DNA of 13,405 nt from JBBRWV01 sp038248985 (lineage in GTDB: Bacteria > Planctomycetota > Phycisphaerae > WQYP01). Made by a program: the position numbers and the translations under genes. Shown one piece after another: positions 7,397 through 13,405 of this stretch (the stretch's first letter is position 1; each line of letters opens with the position of its first letter). The stretch is from contig JBBRWV010000105.1 in assembly GCA_038248985.1 (NCBI GenBank), forward strand, positions 1-13,405, written 5' to 3'. The notes under the pieces are model-generated. The model ran no database searches. It saw nothing but the letters and a program-made list of their open reading frames with translations, and was not told where the DNA came from.

Positions 7397-9433
7397 TCAG
7401 GGGTCGTCCATGGGGAAATCAGGTTCAGAGTGGCGGCGACGGGCGCCGGTGTCGAAATCGGAGAAGCGGTTAGGGTGGGAGTTGCCGATGTTTTTAGGGG
7501 CGGGTTTGAAGTAGCGATCGTTGGCGTTTTTGTGGATGGTGAGGGAGAAGGATTCGCCGCCGAAGGGGATGACGGCGGAGGCATCTATGGAGGAGGTGTG
7601 AGAGCGGAGGATGGGGACGATTTCTTCAGCTTTTTTGGCGGAGGCGAAGCGGGCGAGTTTGGAGGCGGGGAGGCTCTTTTTCTCGATGCCATCGACGGCG
7701 GTGCCGGTGGGATTGAGGGTGAGGGTGGCGTAGATTTTGTCATTATCGTAGGCGAGGACGCGGTCGATGCCGGTGCGGAGTTGGGCGATATTTTTGGGAT
7801 CGAAGCGGTAGGAGGCGTTGGAGGTTTCAGTGGTGAGGGCTTCGGAGGCGGAGCCGATGGAAAGGTCGAATTGGCCGTCGGGGGCGTCGTCGGGGATTTT
7901 GACGGGGAAGGAGATATTGCGGACGGTGGCATGGTAGGGTTCGATCTCGATGGTGGCGGTGACGGTGTCGCCGGGGGCGGCGGTGGTGCGGTCAAGGGTG
8001 ATGGATTTGATGGAAGCGCTGCGGTTTACGTTTTCGATATCGACGGTGAGCTGGAGCTTGGTGAGTTCGAGATTTTCATAGGGGTTGTCGGTGAGGATGG
8101 CGAGAGGGAAGAGGACGCTGAAGGGGTTGAAGGAATTGTTGGAGCTTACGTCGGTAAGGTTGAGGGTGGAGGGGCCGTCCTGGCCTTTGAAGGTGGCGGT
8201 TCCGGCGATGCGGACGGTGAAATTTTCGGGGACGTTGCGTTGGGCGGAGAGGGATTCGAGGAGAGCGGCGGGGAGGAGCATGGGGGTGAGGCGGGGGTGG
8301 TGGGCGAGTTGATATTTGTAGGTGCGCTTGACGGCACCGTCGCGATTGGAGACGGCAACGGTGATGGGGATGGTGGGGGGCGTTTCGCCGGAGATGCCGA
8401 CGATGCCGGTTTGTTCGTCAGAGAAGAGGGTGCCAGCGGGGGTGACGGAGGAGCCGAATTTGAAGGATTGCTGGAGGTTGGACATGACGGTGTAGATGTA
8501 GGCGGTGGCGATGGGTAGGCGGGTGTTGCCTTCAGCGAACATGGCGTGTCCGAAGGCGAAGATTTTTTTGCCGCGGACTTCGGTGACGGTGCCGATGGCG
8601 GAGAGGTCGAGGTCGCCGGTGAGGATGGGGATGGCGAGTGCGGAGCCGGGCGCGAAGGCGAGTTCATCGGGTTTGAGGGCGGCGATACCGCCGAGGCTGG
8701 TGGGACCGGGTGTGGGGGTGGAGCTGGCGCCAGAGGAGGCGACGGGGAGGAATTGGGAGTGGGCGAAGGCGGATTCGAGGAAGGCGCGGGTGCGGGGGGA
8801 TGCGCCGCCGAGCATGAGGGGTGTGGCGAGGGGTTTGAGTGAGGCGGCGCGTTTGTCAGGGTTGAGGGGGAGGGCGGGTTTGGGGGAGGCGGGGAGACGT
8901 TTGGTGATATTTTTGATGAGGGGGGAATAGGGGGAGGCGGCGGCGGCTTTGACGTAGGCGGGGTTGTCGGACCAGATGGAGGAGCGGGCTGGAGGGGGCG
9001 TTTTGGTATCAACGGGGATGTTGAGCATCTGGCGGATGGGTTGGATGCCGCCGATGGGTTCTTTGGCGAGGGGCCAGCCGTAGGCGATGGCACCGATCAT
9101 TTTGCCATCGATGTAGCAGGGTGAGCCGGACATGCCGGCGATGATGCCGGAGTTTTCGAGGTTGAGTCCGGAGCATTTGACGAGGATGGCGTTGTTTCCG
9201 GGGGAGAAGTTTTTGAGGACGTCGATGACTTCGAACTCGAATTTTTCGATTTTTCCGCCGTGCATGATGGTGAGGCCGTAGCCTTTGGAACCGAGCTTGA
9301 TGTCGGACTCGAACATGTAGTGTGCGGGGTCGGGATTTTCGGGCTGGGTGGTGGGCTGGGTGGTGGGTTGAGTTTGGGCGAAGAGGGAGGAAACGAGGAG
9401 GAGGGGGAGGAGGATGGGGAGTTTGGTTTTCAT
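7397..9433 (-). CDS. Exported SpoIVB/S55-type peptidase-domain protein
   Basis: A 678-residue secreted protein. Residues 1-20 are a signal peptide, followed by a TQPTTQPTTQP linker. The segment GYGLTIMHG...EVIDVLKN and the motif GIIAGMSGSPCYIDGK (97-111) match the serine motif of S55 (SpoIVB) peptidases; S102 sits at the GxSG position. A second signature, FAFGHAMFAEGNTRLP (292-307), supplies H296, and a TGIVGISG segment follows. Family members include the Bacillus sporulation protease SpoIVB. This broader bacterial group, known to me from Acidobacteria and Planctomycetes, has no sporulation link and an unknown substrate. The rest (about 370-620) looks like beta-sandwich repeats. The C-terminal tail is polar. 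The gene begins 57 bp after higA and is followed by the propeller gene. Whether it is an active protease is unproven: the catalytic Asp is not evident and the serine motif precedes the histidine motif. Confidence 0.88.
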   Translation of the reverse strand: MKTKLPILLPLLLVSSLFAQTQPTTQPTTQPENPDPAHYMFESDIKLGSKGYGLTIMHGGKIEKFEFEVIDVLKNFSPGNNAILVKCSGLNLENSGIIAGMSGSPCYIDGKMIGAIAYGWPLAKEPIGGIQPIRQMLNIPVDTKTPPPARSSIWSDNPAYVKAAAASPYSPLIKNITKRLPASPKPALPLNPDKRAASLKPLATPLMLGGASPRTRAFLESAFAHSQFLPVASSGASSTPTPGPTSLGGIAALKPDELAFAPGSALAIPILTGDLDLSAIGTVTEVRGKKIFAFGHAMFAEGNTRLPIATAYIYTVMSNLQQSFKFGSSVTPAGTLFSDEQTGIVGISGETPPTIPITVAVSNRDGAVKRTYKYQLAHHPRLTPMLLPAALLESLSAQRNVPENFTVRIAGTATFKGQDGPSTLNLTDVSSNNSFNPFSVLFPLAILTDNPYENLELTKLQLTVDIENVNRSASIKSITLDRTTAAPGDTVTATIEIEPYHATVRNISFPVKIPDDAPDGQFDLSIGSASEALTTETSNASYRFDPKNIAQLRTGIDRVLAYDNDKIYATLTLNPTGTAVDGIEKKSLPASKLARFASAKKAEEIVPILRSHTSSIDASAVIPFGGESFSLTIHKNANDRYFKPAPKNIGNSHPNRFSDFDTGARRRHSEPDFPMDDP

Positions 9434-9490
9434 GTTGGCTCTCGAGTAGGGGGTTGGGGAGTTTGGGGGAAAGGGTAATGTTGCCGTGGA

Positions 9491-9913
9491 CTAGAGAAAA
9501 TAACCAGCGTCGAGTTTGAAATGGGCGGCGAGGATGCGGATATGGGATTTGGAGAGAGCGCGTTTGCCGGTGAGGAGAAGCGAGCCGAGGCTGCGGTTAC
9601 CGAGGAGGCGGCCGAGGTCGGAGGCGGAGAGATGGGCTTCGTGGACGAGGGATTTGAGCCTTTGGAGCGGGGTGGATTTGGAGAGGGGGAGCGGGTGGTG
9701 GATGTCCTCGTAGTCTTCGATGAGGCGGTCGAGGACATCGAGGTAATCGGACTCTCCCGAGGAGAGAGCATTTGCGCTTTTGATGGCGAGTTGGAGAGCG
9801 AAAGCGGAGGCGGCCTCGAGTTCGCGTTCGTTGCGAATGACGCGGAGGGGGTGTTGTTGGATGAGGTCGAAGTAGTCGTCGCGTTTGGAGATTGTGGAGC
9901 GTTTTAGTTTCAT
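9491..9913 (-). CDS. higA: HigA-type antitoxin, XRE-like HTH
   Basis: A 140-residue antitoxin that should bind and neutralise the HigB toxin and repress the operon. Residues 57-74 (YLDVLDRLIEDYEDIHHP) match the linker typical of HigA proteins. The C-terminal helix-turn-helix covers about 82-140, with ASDLGRLLGNRSLGSLLLTGKRALS. I chose the ATG at 9,913 because it overlaps the higB stop as ATGA, the usual sign of translational coupling. An ATG at 9,928 would add five residues inside higB. No SD is clear, which fits coupling. Toxin-first order is normal for higBA. The reading frame is complete, so the pair is probably functional. Confidence 0.9.
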   Translation of the reverse strand: MKLKRSTISKRDDYFDLIQQHPLRVIRNERELEAASAFALQLAIKSANALSSGESDYLDVLDRLIEDYEDIHHPLPLSKSTPLQRLKSLVHEAHLSASDLGRLLGNRSLGSLLLTGKRALSKSHIRILAAHFKLDAGYFL

Positions 9914-10218
9914 AAGCGATCGGTCCATTTTTGTTTGGAGTAGTCGGCGTGGGTAAGGACTTCCGCGATGTAGGCCTTGGATCGGTTGTAATGGAAGATA
10001 ATCACAAGGCGATATTTGTTTCCGGCGAGGTTGAAGACGGTGGCGCGGTTTTCGCTGGCGAGTTTGACGGCGTCAGCGTGGGGGAAGGCAAGACGGACAT
10101 CGGTGATATCACTCCATTCGGCATGCCGGGCGACGCGATACCAATGATCGAGGCCGGGTTGAGCGTCTGGATGGAGAAGGGAGAAAACGCGAAGAGTTTT
10201 TCGGCTGATGATGTGCAT
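9910..10218 (-). CDS. higB: HigB-type mRNA interferase toxin
   Basis: A 102-residue member of the RelE/ParE superfamily, HigB branch (HigB_toxin). Such toxins cleave mRNA on translating ribosomes. The family hallmarks are present: MHIISRKTL at the N-terminus, a helical segment with HWYR (25-28), VFNLAGNKYRLV (61-72) and VLTHADYSK (87-95). Length is typical. GGGAG lies 4 nt before the ATG. The stop overlaps the higA start by ATGA. A well-formed promoter lies just upstream. The charged residues of the family active region (K68, R70, H90) are kept, so activity is likely but unproven. Confidence 0.92.
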   Translation of the reverse strand: MHIISRKTLRVFSLLHPDAQPGLDHWYRVARHAEWSDITDVRLAFPHADAVKLASENRATVFNLAGNKYRLVIIFHYNRSKAYIAEVLTHADYSKQKWTDRL

Positions 10219-10238
10219 CTGTCTCCCGATGATTTGGC

Positions 10239-10270
10239 TACATTATGTAATCAGGGGTCGGGGAAGTCAA
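10239..10270 (-). promoter_or_regulatory. higBA promoter and putative HigA operator
   Basis: On the minus strand, -35 TTGACT (10,265-10,270) and -10 CATAAT (10,242-10,247) are separated by exactly 17 bp. The interrupted palindrome TACAT-a-ATGTA (10,239-10,249) covers the -10 box. It lies 21 nt before the higB start. A HigA dimer bound there would block RNA polymerase, matching known autoregulation of TA operons. The boxes are seen; the operator role is inferred. Confidence 0.72.
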
Positions 10271-10314
10271 ATTTGTATATTTATGAAGGTGTTGTGGAGA
10301 GGCAGAGGGCCCTT

Positions 10315-11418
10315 TTACCAGGCGTAGGCGAAGGCGATGGTTAGGGTGCCGGTGGAGTCCCAGTTGTGCTGGCCTTCGAATTGGGGGGAGCGCCAGGTTT
10401 GGGAGTAGGTAAGCTCGATGTGGCGGAGGAGCTGGATGGCGATGCCGTATTGGAGTTCGGCATAGAGAGGTTCTTTTTCGACTTCGACGGGGGAGCTGCC
10501 GAAGAAGGAGCCTTCGAGGGTGGAGTCGTGGGCGACGGCGACGCCGGTGGTGCGGATGAAGCCGTAGGCTCCGAGGGAGTGGGCGAGGTTGTCCCAGGTG
10601 AGTTCGCGCGAGGGGGAGCGGGCGCGGGTGAAGTCACCGGGGAGGTCTTTGCGTCCGGGGCCGAAGTCTTGGGGGAGGTTGAAGCCGAAGCGGAGGGTGG
10701 TGCCGACGTTGGCGTTGATGTGGACGGTGCCGAGGGTGAAGCCGGCTTCGGGGAGGAGGTCGACGTGATCGGGGAGGAGGGAGATACGGTAGCGGCGCTG
10801 GTATTTGAAGTCGGCGCCGTATTCATTTCGGATCTGGTTTTCCCATCCTTGGGGGAAGGTGTAGTCAAAGAATTTGTGGATCCAGTCCTGGGCTTCGCGG
10901 GCGAAGGAGTTTTGGCCGAGGGCACCGATGTCGAGTTCAAAGTGTTCGAAGACGGGGAGATGGTTGGGGGCGGTGCTAGAGCGTTGAGCGATGAAGCCGG
11001 CGTAGAGCCAGCCGGCGTAGGGGCGTTCATGGAGAATGGGGTTGGGGTTGGTGAGGTCATCGGGGGTGTAGATGGAGAGTGAGCCGATGACGGCGAGGGC
11101 GTAGCGGGAGTGTTCAGGGGCGAACTCATCGTTGATGGAAGGGAGTTGGGAGAGAAGGTTGTTGACCCAGGGGGCTTGCCAATCGACGCTGAGGGCGGTG
11201 CCGGCGGTGTAGTGGCGATCGGTGGAGCCGTTGGGTTTGGCAAAGCCGCCGTCGTTTTCCCAGTAGAAGGTGAGGCCGACGGAGTTGGCGGAGGCAGGGA
11301 GGGAGGAGATGGCGAGGGAGAGCGGGGTGGCGTAGTCGGGAGAGGGAGGAAGGGCGAAGGTGGGAGTCAGGCAGGAGGTAGAGGCGACGAGGGTGAGGAG
11401 CATCAGGGGTTTACGCAT
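10315..11418 (-). CDS. LpxR-family outer-membrane lipid A deacylase-like protein (DUF2219)
   Basis: A 367-residue outer-membrane beta-barrel. LpxR removes the 3'-acyloxyacyl group of lipid A. Residues 1-22 form a signal peptide. Family features are YWENDGGF (52-59; N55, D56), DRHYTAGTALSVDW (67-80), ERPYAGWLYAGF (131-142), then QDWIH (177-181) followed by FPQGWENQIRNE (188-199). Q177 and H181 keep the Q-x3-H spacing of the LpxR active site, and N55-D56 matches its N-terminal Asn-Asp. The chain ends in AFAYAW, an aromatic C-terminus as expected for BAM-inserted barrels. GGAGG sits 9 nt before the ATG. It once followed the methyltransferase gene at 24 nt; a MITE now lies between them. The catalytic residues look intact, but lipid A activity in this organism is inferred. 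Confidence 0.88.
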   Translation of the reverse strand: MRKPLMLLTLVASTSCLTPTFALPPSPDYATPLSLAISSLPASANSVGLTFYWENDGGFAKPNGSTDRHYTAGTALSVDWQAPWVNNLLSQLPSINDEFAPEHSRYALAVIGSLSIYTPDDLTNPNPILHERPYAGWLYAGFIAQRSSTAPNHLPVFEHFELDIGALGQNSFAREAQDWIHKFFDYTFPQGWENQIRNEYGADFKYQRRYRISLLPDHVDLLPEAGFTLGTVHINANVGTTLRFGFNLPQDFGPGRKDLPGDFTRARSPSRELTWDNLAHSLGAYGFIRTTGVAVAHDSTLEGSFFGSSPVEVEKEPLYAELQYGIAIQLLRHIELTYSQTWRSPQFEGQHNWDSTGTLTIAFAYAW

Positions 11419-11443
11419 GGGAAGAATCCTCCGAAAGTTGGGT

Positions 11444-11608
11444 TAGGCTCTGTCTGAAAACTCAGCGGGATCGGCTTTCGTCGCAGAAAGGCCGTCTGCT
11501 ACGTCCTGGGACCTCGGAATATTGGCGAATATGCCTCGGTCCTGCGTCCTTGCATCCAGCCTTCCTGACGCCAAAATCCGACCGCGCCGAGTTTTCAGAC
11601 AGAGCCTA
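11444..11608. mobile_element. MITE-like element with 18-bp perfect TIRs and TA target duplication
   Basis: Between flanking TA dinucleotides lie 161 bp whose ends are perfect inverted repeats, GGCTCTGTCTGAAAACTC (11,446-11,463) and its complement (11,589-11,606). The interior continues as an imperfect palindrome all the way to the centre (ATATT-ggcg-AATAT near 11,519-11,531), so either strand can fold into one long hairpin. It contains no ORF. TA duplication and this structure suggest a MITE moved by an IS630/Tc1-mariner-type transposase elsewhere in the genome. The stop codon of the neighbouring methyltransferase lies at its right boundary. Confidence 0.87.
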
Positions 11609-12958
11609 GGGGAAAGTGAGTCGACGGGCCAGTATAGCGCGCACTTGGCTACGGGAATCGCGATAGATTAATAAAGTGAGGGCCAGAGGGAAATGGGACG
11701 TGAGTTTTTTTTGGAGGGCGTCGGTGTCGATGTTGGGGAGGCCACGGGTCTTTATTTCGATGGGGCCGGGGGAAGGGGTGTTTTTATGGGCGCGGAGGGT
11801 TTCGGCGGCGCGCTTTTCGGAGAAGGGGAAGGAATCGAGGAATTCGAAGGGGATGCAGGCGGAATGGTGGAGGAGGGTGGGGGAAGTGACGTAGCCGCAG
11901 TCTTGAGTGAGAGGGAGGAGGTCGTGTTGCTGGGCGAAGGGGTAGGCGAGTTGAGAACGGGTGAGTGCACCGTCGAGTTCGTAGAAGTAAGTCAGGGGGG
12001 CGGGGGCGAGGGACGGGGGAGCGGAGGGAGTCGCGGTGAAGGAGAAGGGGGGGTGATGGGGGGAGAGGAGGGTGGCGGTGCGGGGGGCAAGGGGGTGCTG
12101 AGGACTGAGGACTGAGGTCTGAGAGGGGGGGTGCGGGGCGGGGACATGAGGGAAGGTGTCGAGGAAGTGGCCGGTGTGGAGGAGGGCTTGGACGACGGAG
12201 CGGTTTTCGGAGATGAGTTCGAGGTGGCCGGGAGGGAGGGAGGAGAAATCGACGGCGGGGGAGAGTTTGAGGGCGACGGCGGGGGAGTGGGCGAGGAGGC
12301 GGTCGAGGAAGGCGGGAGGGGGGATCATGTCTTGATAGAGGGAATTGCGTTTGCCGAGGTTGCGGCGGGAGGGGTCGATGTGGATGAGGGCGTGGGGGGG
12401 AATGTCGATGGTGGTGACATCCGCGCAGAGGGTGGTGATGGGGAGATGGAGGGAGCGGGCGTTGAGAGTGAGGCAGTGGAGACGGGTGGCGGAGAGGTCG
12501 ACGGTGGTTACTGGAGCAGGGGTGGGGGCGATGGAAGCGAGGGAGAGGGAGTCGCCGCCGATGCCGGCGCAGAGGTCGTAGATTTCGGTGGGATGGATTT
12601 GGGCGAAGCGGGCGGCTTTGTGGTTGGCGACGCGGGAGGAGGATGATTGTTGGAGGGCTTCGGGAGTGGCGAAGATGATTCGCGAGGGATCAGGGGTCAG
12701 CCCTCCCCGGGGTGAGGGGTCAGTGAGGTTGGGGAATTTTTGGCGGGCGGAGGGTTGGAGTTTGGCGAGGACGAGGGCGGCGTGGACGAGGGCGGGAGGA
12801 TGGTTTTTGCGGAGTTGGGCGATGTTGGCGACGGTGAGGGCGGGGTGGGCGAGGATTTCGGCGAAGAGGGATTGGCCGGTGGGCGTGAGGAGGGCGTCGA
12901 GGAGGGCGGGGGTGAGGGAGGCGTCGTCGGGTTGATATGGAGGGGTGGGTGAGGTCAT
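11606..12958 (-). CDS. Class I SAM-dependent methyltransferase with THUMP-like C-terminal domain
   Basis: A 450-residue cytoplasmic protein. A helical N-terminal region (about 15-125) ends in SSRVANHKAARFA. The Rossmann fold starts with motif I DLCAGIGGDSLSLA (128-141), then VDLS (153-156), CAD (178-180) and the motif IV-like HIDPSRRN (193-200). A C-terminal part (about 400-450), with IEIKTRGLPNIDTDALQKKL, matches the THUMP-like domain found on this family; the substrate is probably RNA but unknown. Two low-complexity stretches, at about 80-92 and 278-292, are encoded by DNA repeats and look like late in-frame insertions. The ATG at 12,958 is used for lack of a better one; no SD is visible. 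The stop codon TAG is formed at the edge of the MITE. Pairing with the LpxR-like gene seems to be an old operon. Confidence 0.86.
   Translation of the reverse strand: MTSPTPPYQPDDASLTPALLDALLTPTGQSLFAEILAHPALTVANIAQLRKNHPPALVHAALVLAKLQPSARQKFPNLTDPSPRGGLTPDPSRIIFATPEALQQSSSSRVANHKAARFAQIHPTEIYDLCAGIGGDSLSLASIAPTPAPVTTVDLSATRLHCLTLNARSLHLPITTLCADVTTIDIPPHALIHIDPSRRNLGKRNSLYQDMIPPPAFLDRLLAHSPAVALKLSPAVDFSSLPPGHLELISENRSVVQALLHTGHFLDTFPHVPAPHPPSQTSVLSPQHPLAPRTATLLSPHHPPFSFTATPSAPPSLAPAPLTYFYELDGALTRSQLAYPFAQQHDLLPLTQDCGYVTSPTLLHHSACIPFEFLDSFPFSEKRAAETLRAHKNTPSPGPIEIKTRGLPNIDTDALQKKLTSHFPLALTLLIYRDSRSQVRAILARRLTFP
12098..12123. repeat. 7-bp tandem repeat (CTGAGGA) inside the methyltransferase gene
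   Basis: Plus strand CTGAGGA, CTGAGGA, CTGAGGT, then CTGAG. On the coding strand it is read in frame and encodes part of residues 279-288 (QTSVLSPQHP). Similar CTCAGTCCTCAG strings are, as I recall, typical of intergenic regions in planctomycetes. Confidence 0.8.
12686..12728. repeat. AGGGGTCAG direct repeats around a CCCCGGGG palindrome, inside the methyltransferase gene
   Basis: AGGGGTCAG occurs at 12,692-12,700 and again at 12,715-12,723, on either side of a CCCCGGGG palindrome. It encodes the low-complexity segment LTDPSPRGGLTPDPS (residues 78-92). A related string, tcaggggtcgggg, lies in the higBA upstream region (10,251-10,263). Confidence 0.7.
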
Positions 12959-13102
12959 GGGAGGATTGTACGGGGAGAGGGGGTAATATTGCTGGATGTG
13001 AAGCGATTATGATGCGAATTGATATTGAGGGCTTATCTGAGGCGAAGGGCGGTCGGGGATAGAGGATGGTGCGAATGTTAACTTTACGTATGTGCAGGGA
13101 AA

Positions 13103-13252
13103 GTGGTGGATCACGATCGGGAAGCAATTTGGGCAGCATGTGTGGCTGGGTTTGAAGCGCGGAGGGAGGAGATGGAGCGGATACGGACGAAGCTGACGGC
13201 GTGGCAGAGGGTGCGATTGTGGGTGGAGGAGTTGGAGAAGGTTAAGGGCTAG
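13103..13252 (+). CDS. Possible small charged helical protein, unrecognised
   Basis: A 49-codon frame on the plus strand opening at GTG 13,103 (or GTG 13,106, 48 codons), with AGGGA just upstream. The product is rich in Glu, Arg and Lys with regularly spaced hydrophobics (for example EEMERIRTKLTAWQRVRLW), which suggests an amphipathic helix. I do not recognise it. Against it: no ATG start, and its strand has the G-rich composition that the non-coding strand has elsewhere in this window. If real, it diverges from the methyltransferase gene, and the 145 bp between them would hold both promoters; I see no clear one. A short hairpin, TGGGC-ttag-GCCCA, follows its stop. Confidence 0.3.
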   Translation: MVDHDREAIWAACVAGFEARREEMERIRTKLTAWQRVRLWVEELEKVKG

Positions 13253-13298
13253 ACTGGGCTTAGGCCCAATACCGTTCAACGAGTTTTGGGAAAATCGC

Positions 13299-13348
13299 AG
13301 CCTCCTGCCATGATGGTGTTGTCATAAGTCCAACGTGGCAAGGAGGCT
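13299..13348 (+). promoter_or_regulatory. Stem-loop that pairs the Shine-Dalgarno of the right-edge gene
   Basis: AGCCTCCTGCCA (13,299-13,310) pairs with TGGCAAGGAGGCT (13,336-13,348): 12 base pairs with one bulged A and a 25-nt loop. The whole AAGGAGG SD (13,340-13,346) lies in the 3' arm, so in a transcript starting upstream of the hairpin it would be hidden from ribosomes. The pairing is seen directly; the regulatory role is inferred. Confidence 0.7.
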
Positions 13349-13351
13349 ACG

Positions 13352-13405
13352 ATGTTAAGGCTCGGCAGGGAGGCCGCCCGTATCTCGGAAGCGACGCGTC
13401 TGGGC
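13352..13405 (+). CDS. 5' end of a gene cut by the window edge, possibly a mobile-element gene
   Basis: ATG at 13,352 with a perfect AAGGAGG SD 5 nt upstream, then 18 sense codons to the edge (begins MLRLGREAARISEATRLG). The base composition is less G-skewed than the neighbouring DNA. I cannot name it from 18 residues. A transposase is one guess, because sequestered start sites at element ends are known for insertion sequences, but no terminal repeat can be confirmed here. Confidence 0.45.
   Translation, partial: MLRLGREAARISEATRLG

Noticed and set aside
4905..7514. 869-codon open frame on the plus strand
   Set aside because: It is antisense to the propeller gene, is almost entirely Gly, Glu, Val and Asp, and has no domain. 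It results from the C-rich coding strand lacking plus-strand stops; the minus frame has a signal peptide and recognisable domains.
7352..8518. 388-codon plus-strand frame opposite the S55-like gene
   Set aside because: Gly/Glu/Val-rich shadow of a well-supported minus-strand gene.
12720..13279. Minus-strand frames of 139 and 90 codons upstream of the methyltransferase
   Set aside because: Pro/Arg/His-rich composition, overlap with each other and with the methyltransferase, and no recognisable domain.

Overview
The window is about 13.4 kb of GC-rich bacterial DNA with nine well-supported protein genes, all on the minus strand. The lineage is most likely a planctomycete, probably Phycisphaerae-like. 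This inference rests on Thr-Gln-Pro repeat linkers in two exported proteins, a divergent MHYPHKIS-type ribosomal protein L34, short 'ACGAAGGC' and 'CACGGAGA' tandem repeats between genes, and coding strands rich in C so that the plus strand is rich in G and purines. An LpxR-type lipid A deacylase implies an outer membrane with lipid A. No 16S rRNA or other decisive taxonomic marker is present, so lineage confidence is moderate.

Layout in transcription order, right to left. The right edge (about 13,290-13,405) holds the start of a plus-strand gene whose Shine-Dalgarno lies inside a strong stem-loop, and next to it a doubtful 48-49 codon plus-strand ORF. Next are a class I SAM methyltransferase with a C-terminal THUMP-like domain (11,606-12,958) and an LpxR-family outer-membrane protein (10,315-11,418). 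A 161-bp MITE-like element with TA flanks now separates them. Reconstructing the empty site puts the two genes only 24 nt apart, so they were probably an operon. Next is a higBA toxin-antitoxin operon (9,491-10,218), whose readable sigma70-like promoter overlaps a small palindrome. Two exported proteins follow: an S55/SpoIVB-type protease-like protein (7,397-9,433) and a beta-propeller protein with C-terminal Ig/FN3-like domains (4,863-7,322). Ribosomal protein L34 (rpmH, 4,685-4,819) comes next and ends in a strong intrinsic terminator. A seven-helix DUF4203/TMEM198-like membrane protein (3,751-4,446) follows, with its own terminator. The left end holds a single-chain type IIG restriction-modification enzyme (341-3,442) and a repeat-filled intergenic stretch.

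The genes do not form one pathway. Housekeeping and envelope genes (rpmH, methyltransferase, LpxR-like, S55-like, propeller) are mixed with accessory modules: the type IIG enzyme, higBA, the MITE, and a possible mobile-element gene at the right edge. The most rewarding observations are the MITE insertion into a stop codon that preserved the reading frame, intergenic-type repeats absorbed in frame into the methyltransferase gene, the apparently permuted order of S55 motifs, the SD-sequestering hairpin at the right edge, and the composition change inside the type IIG gene. I found no clear evidence for a wholly new multi-gene system.
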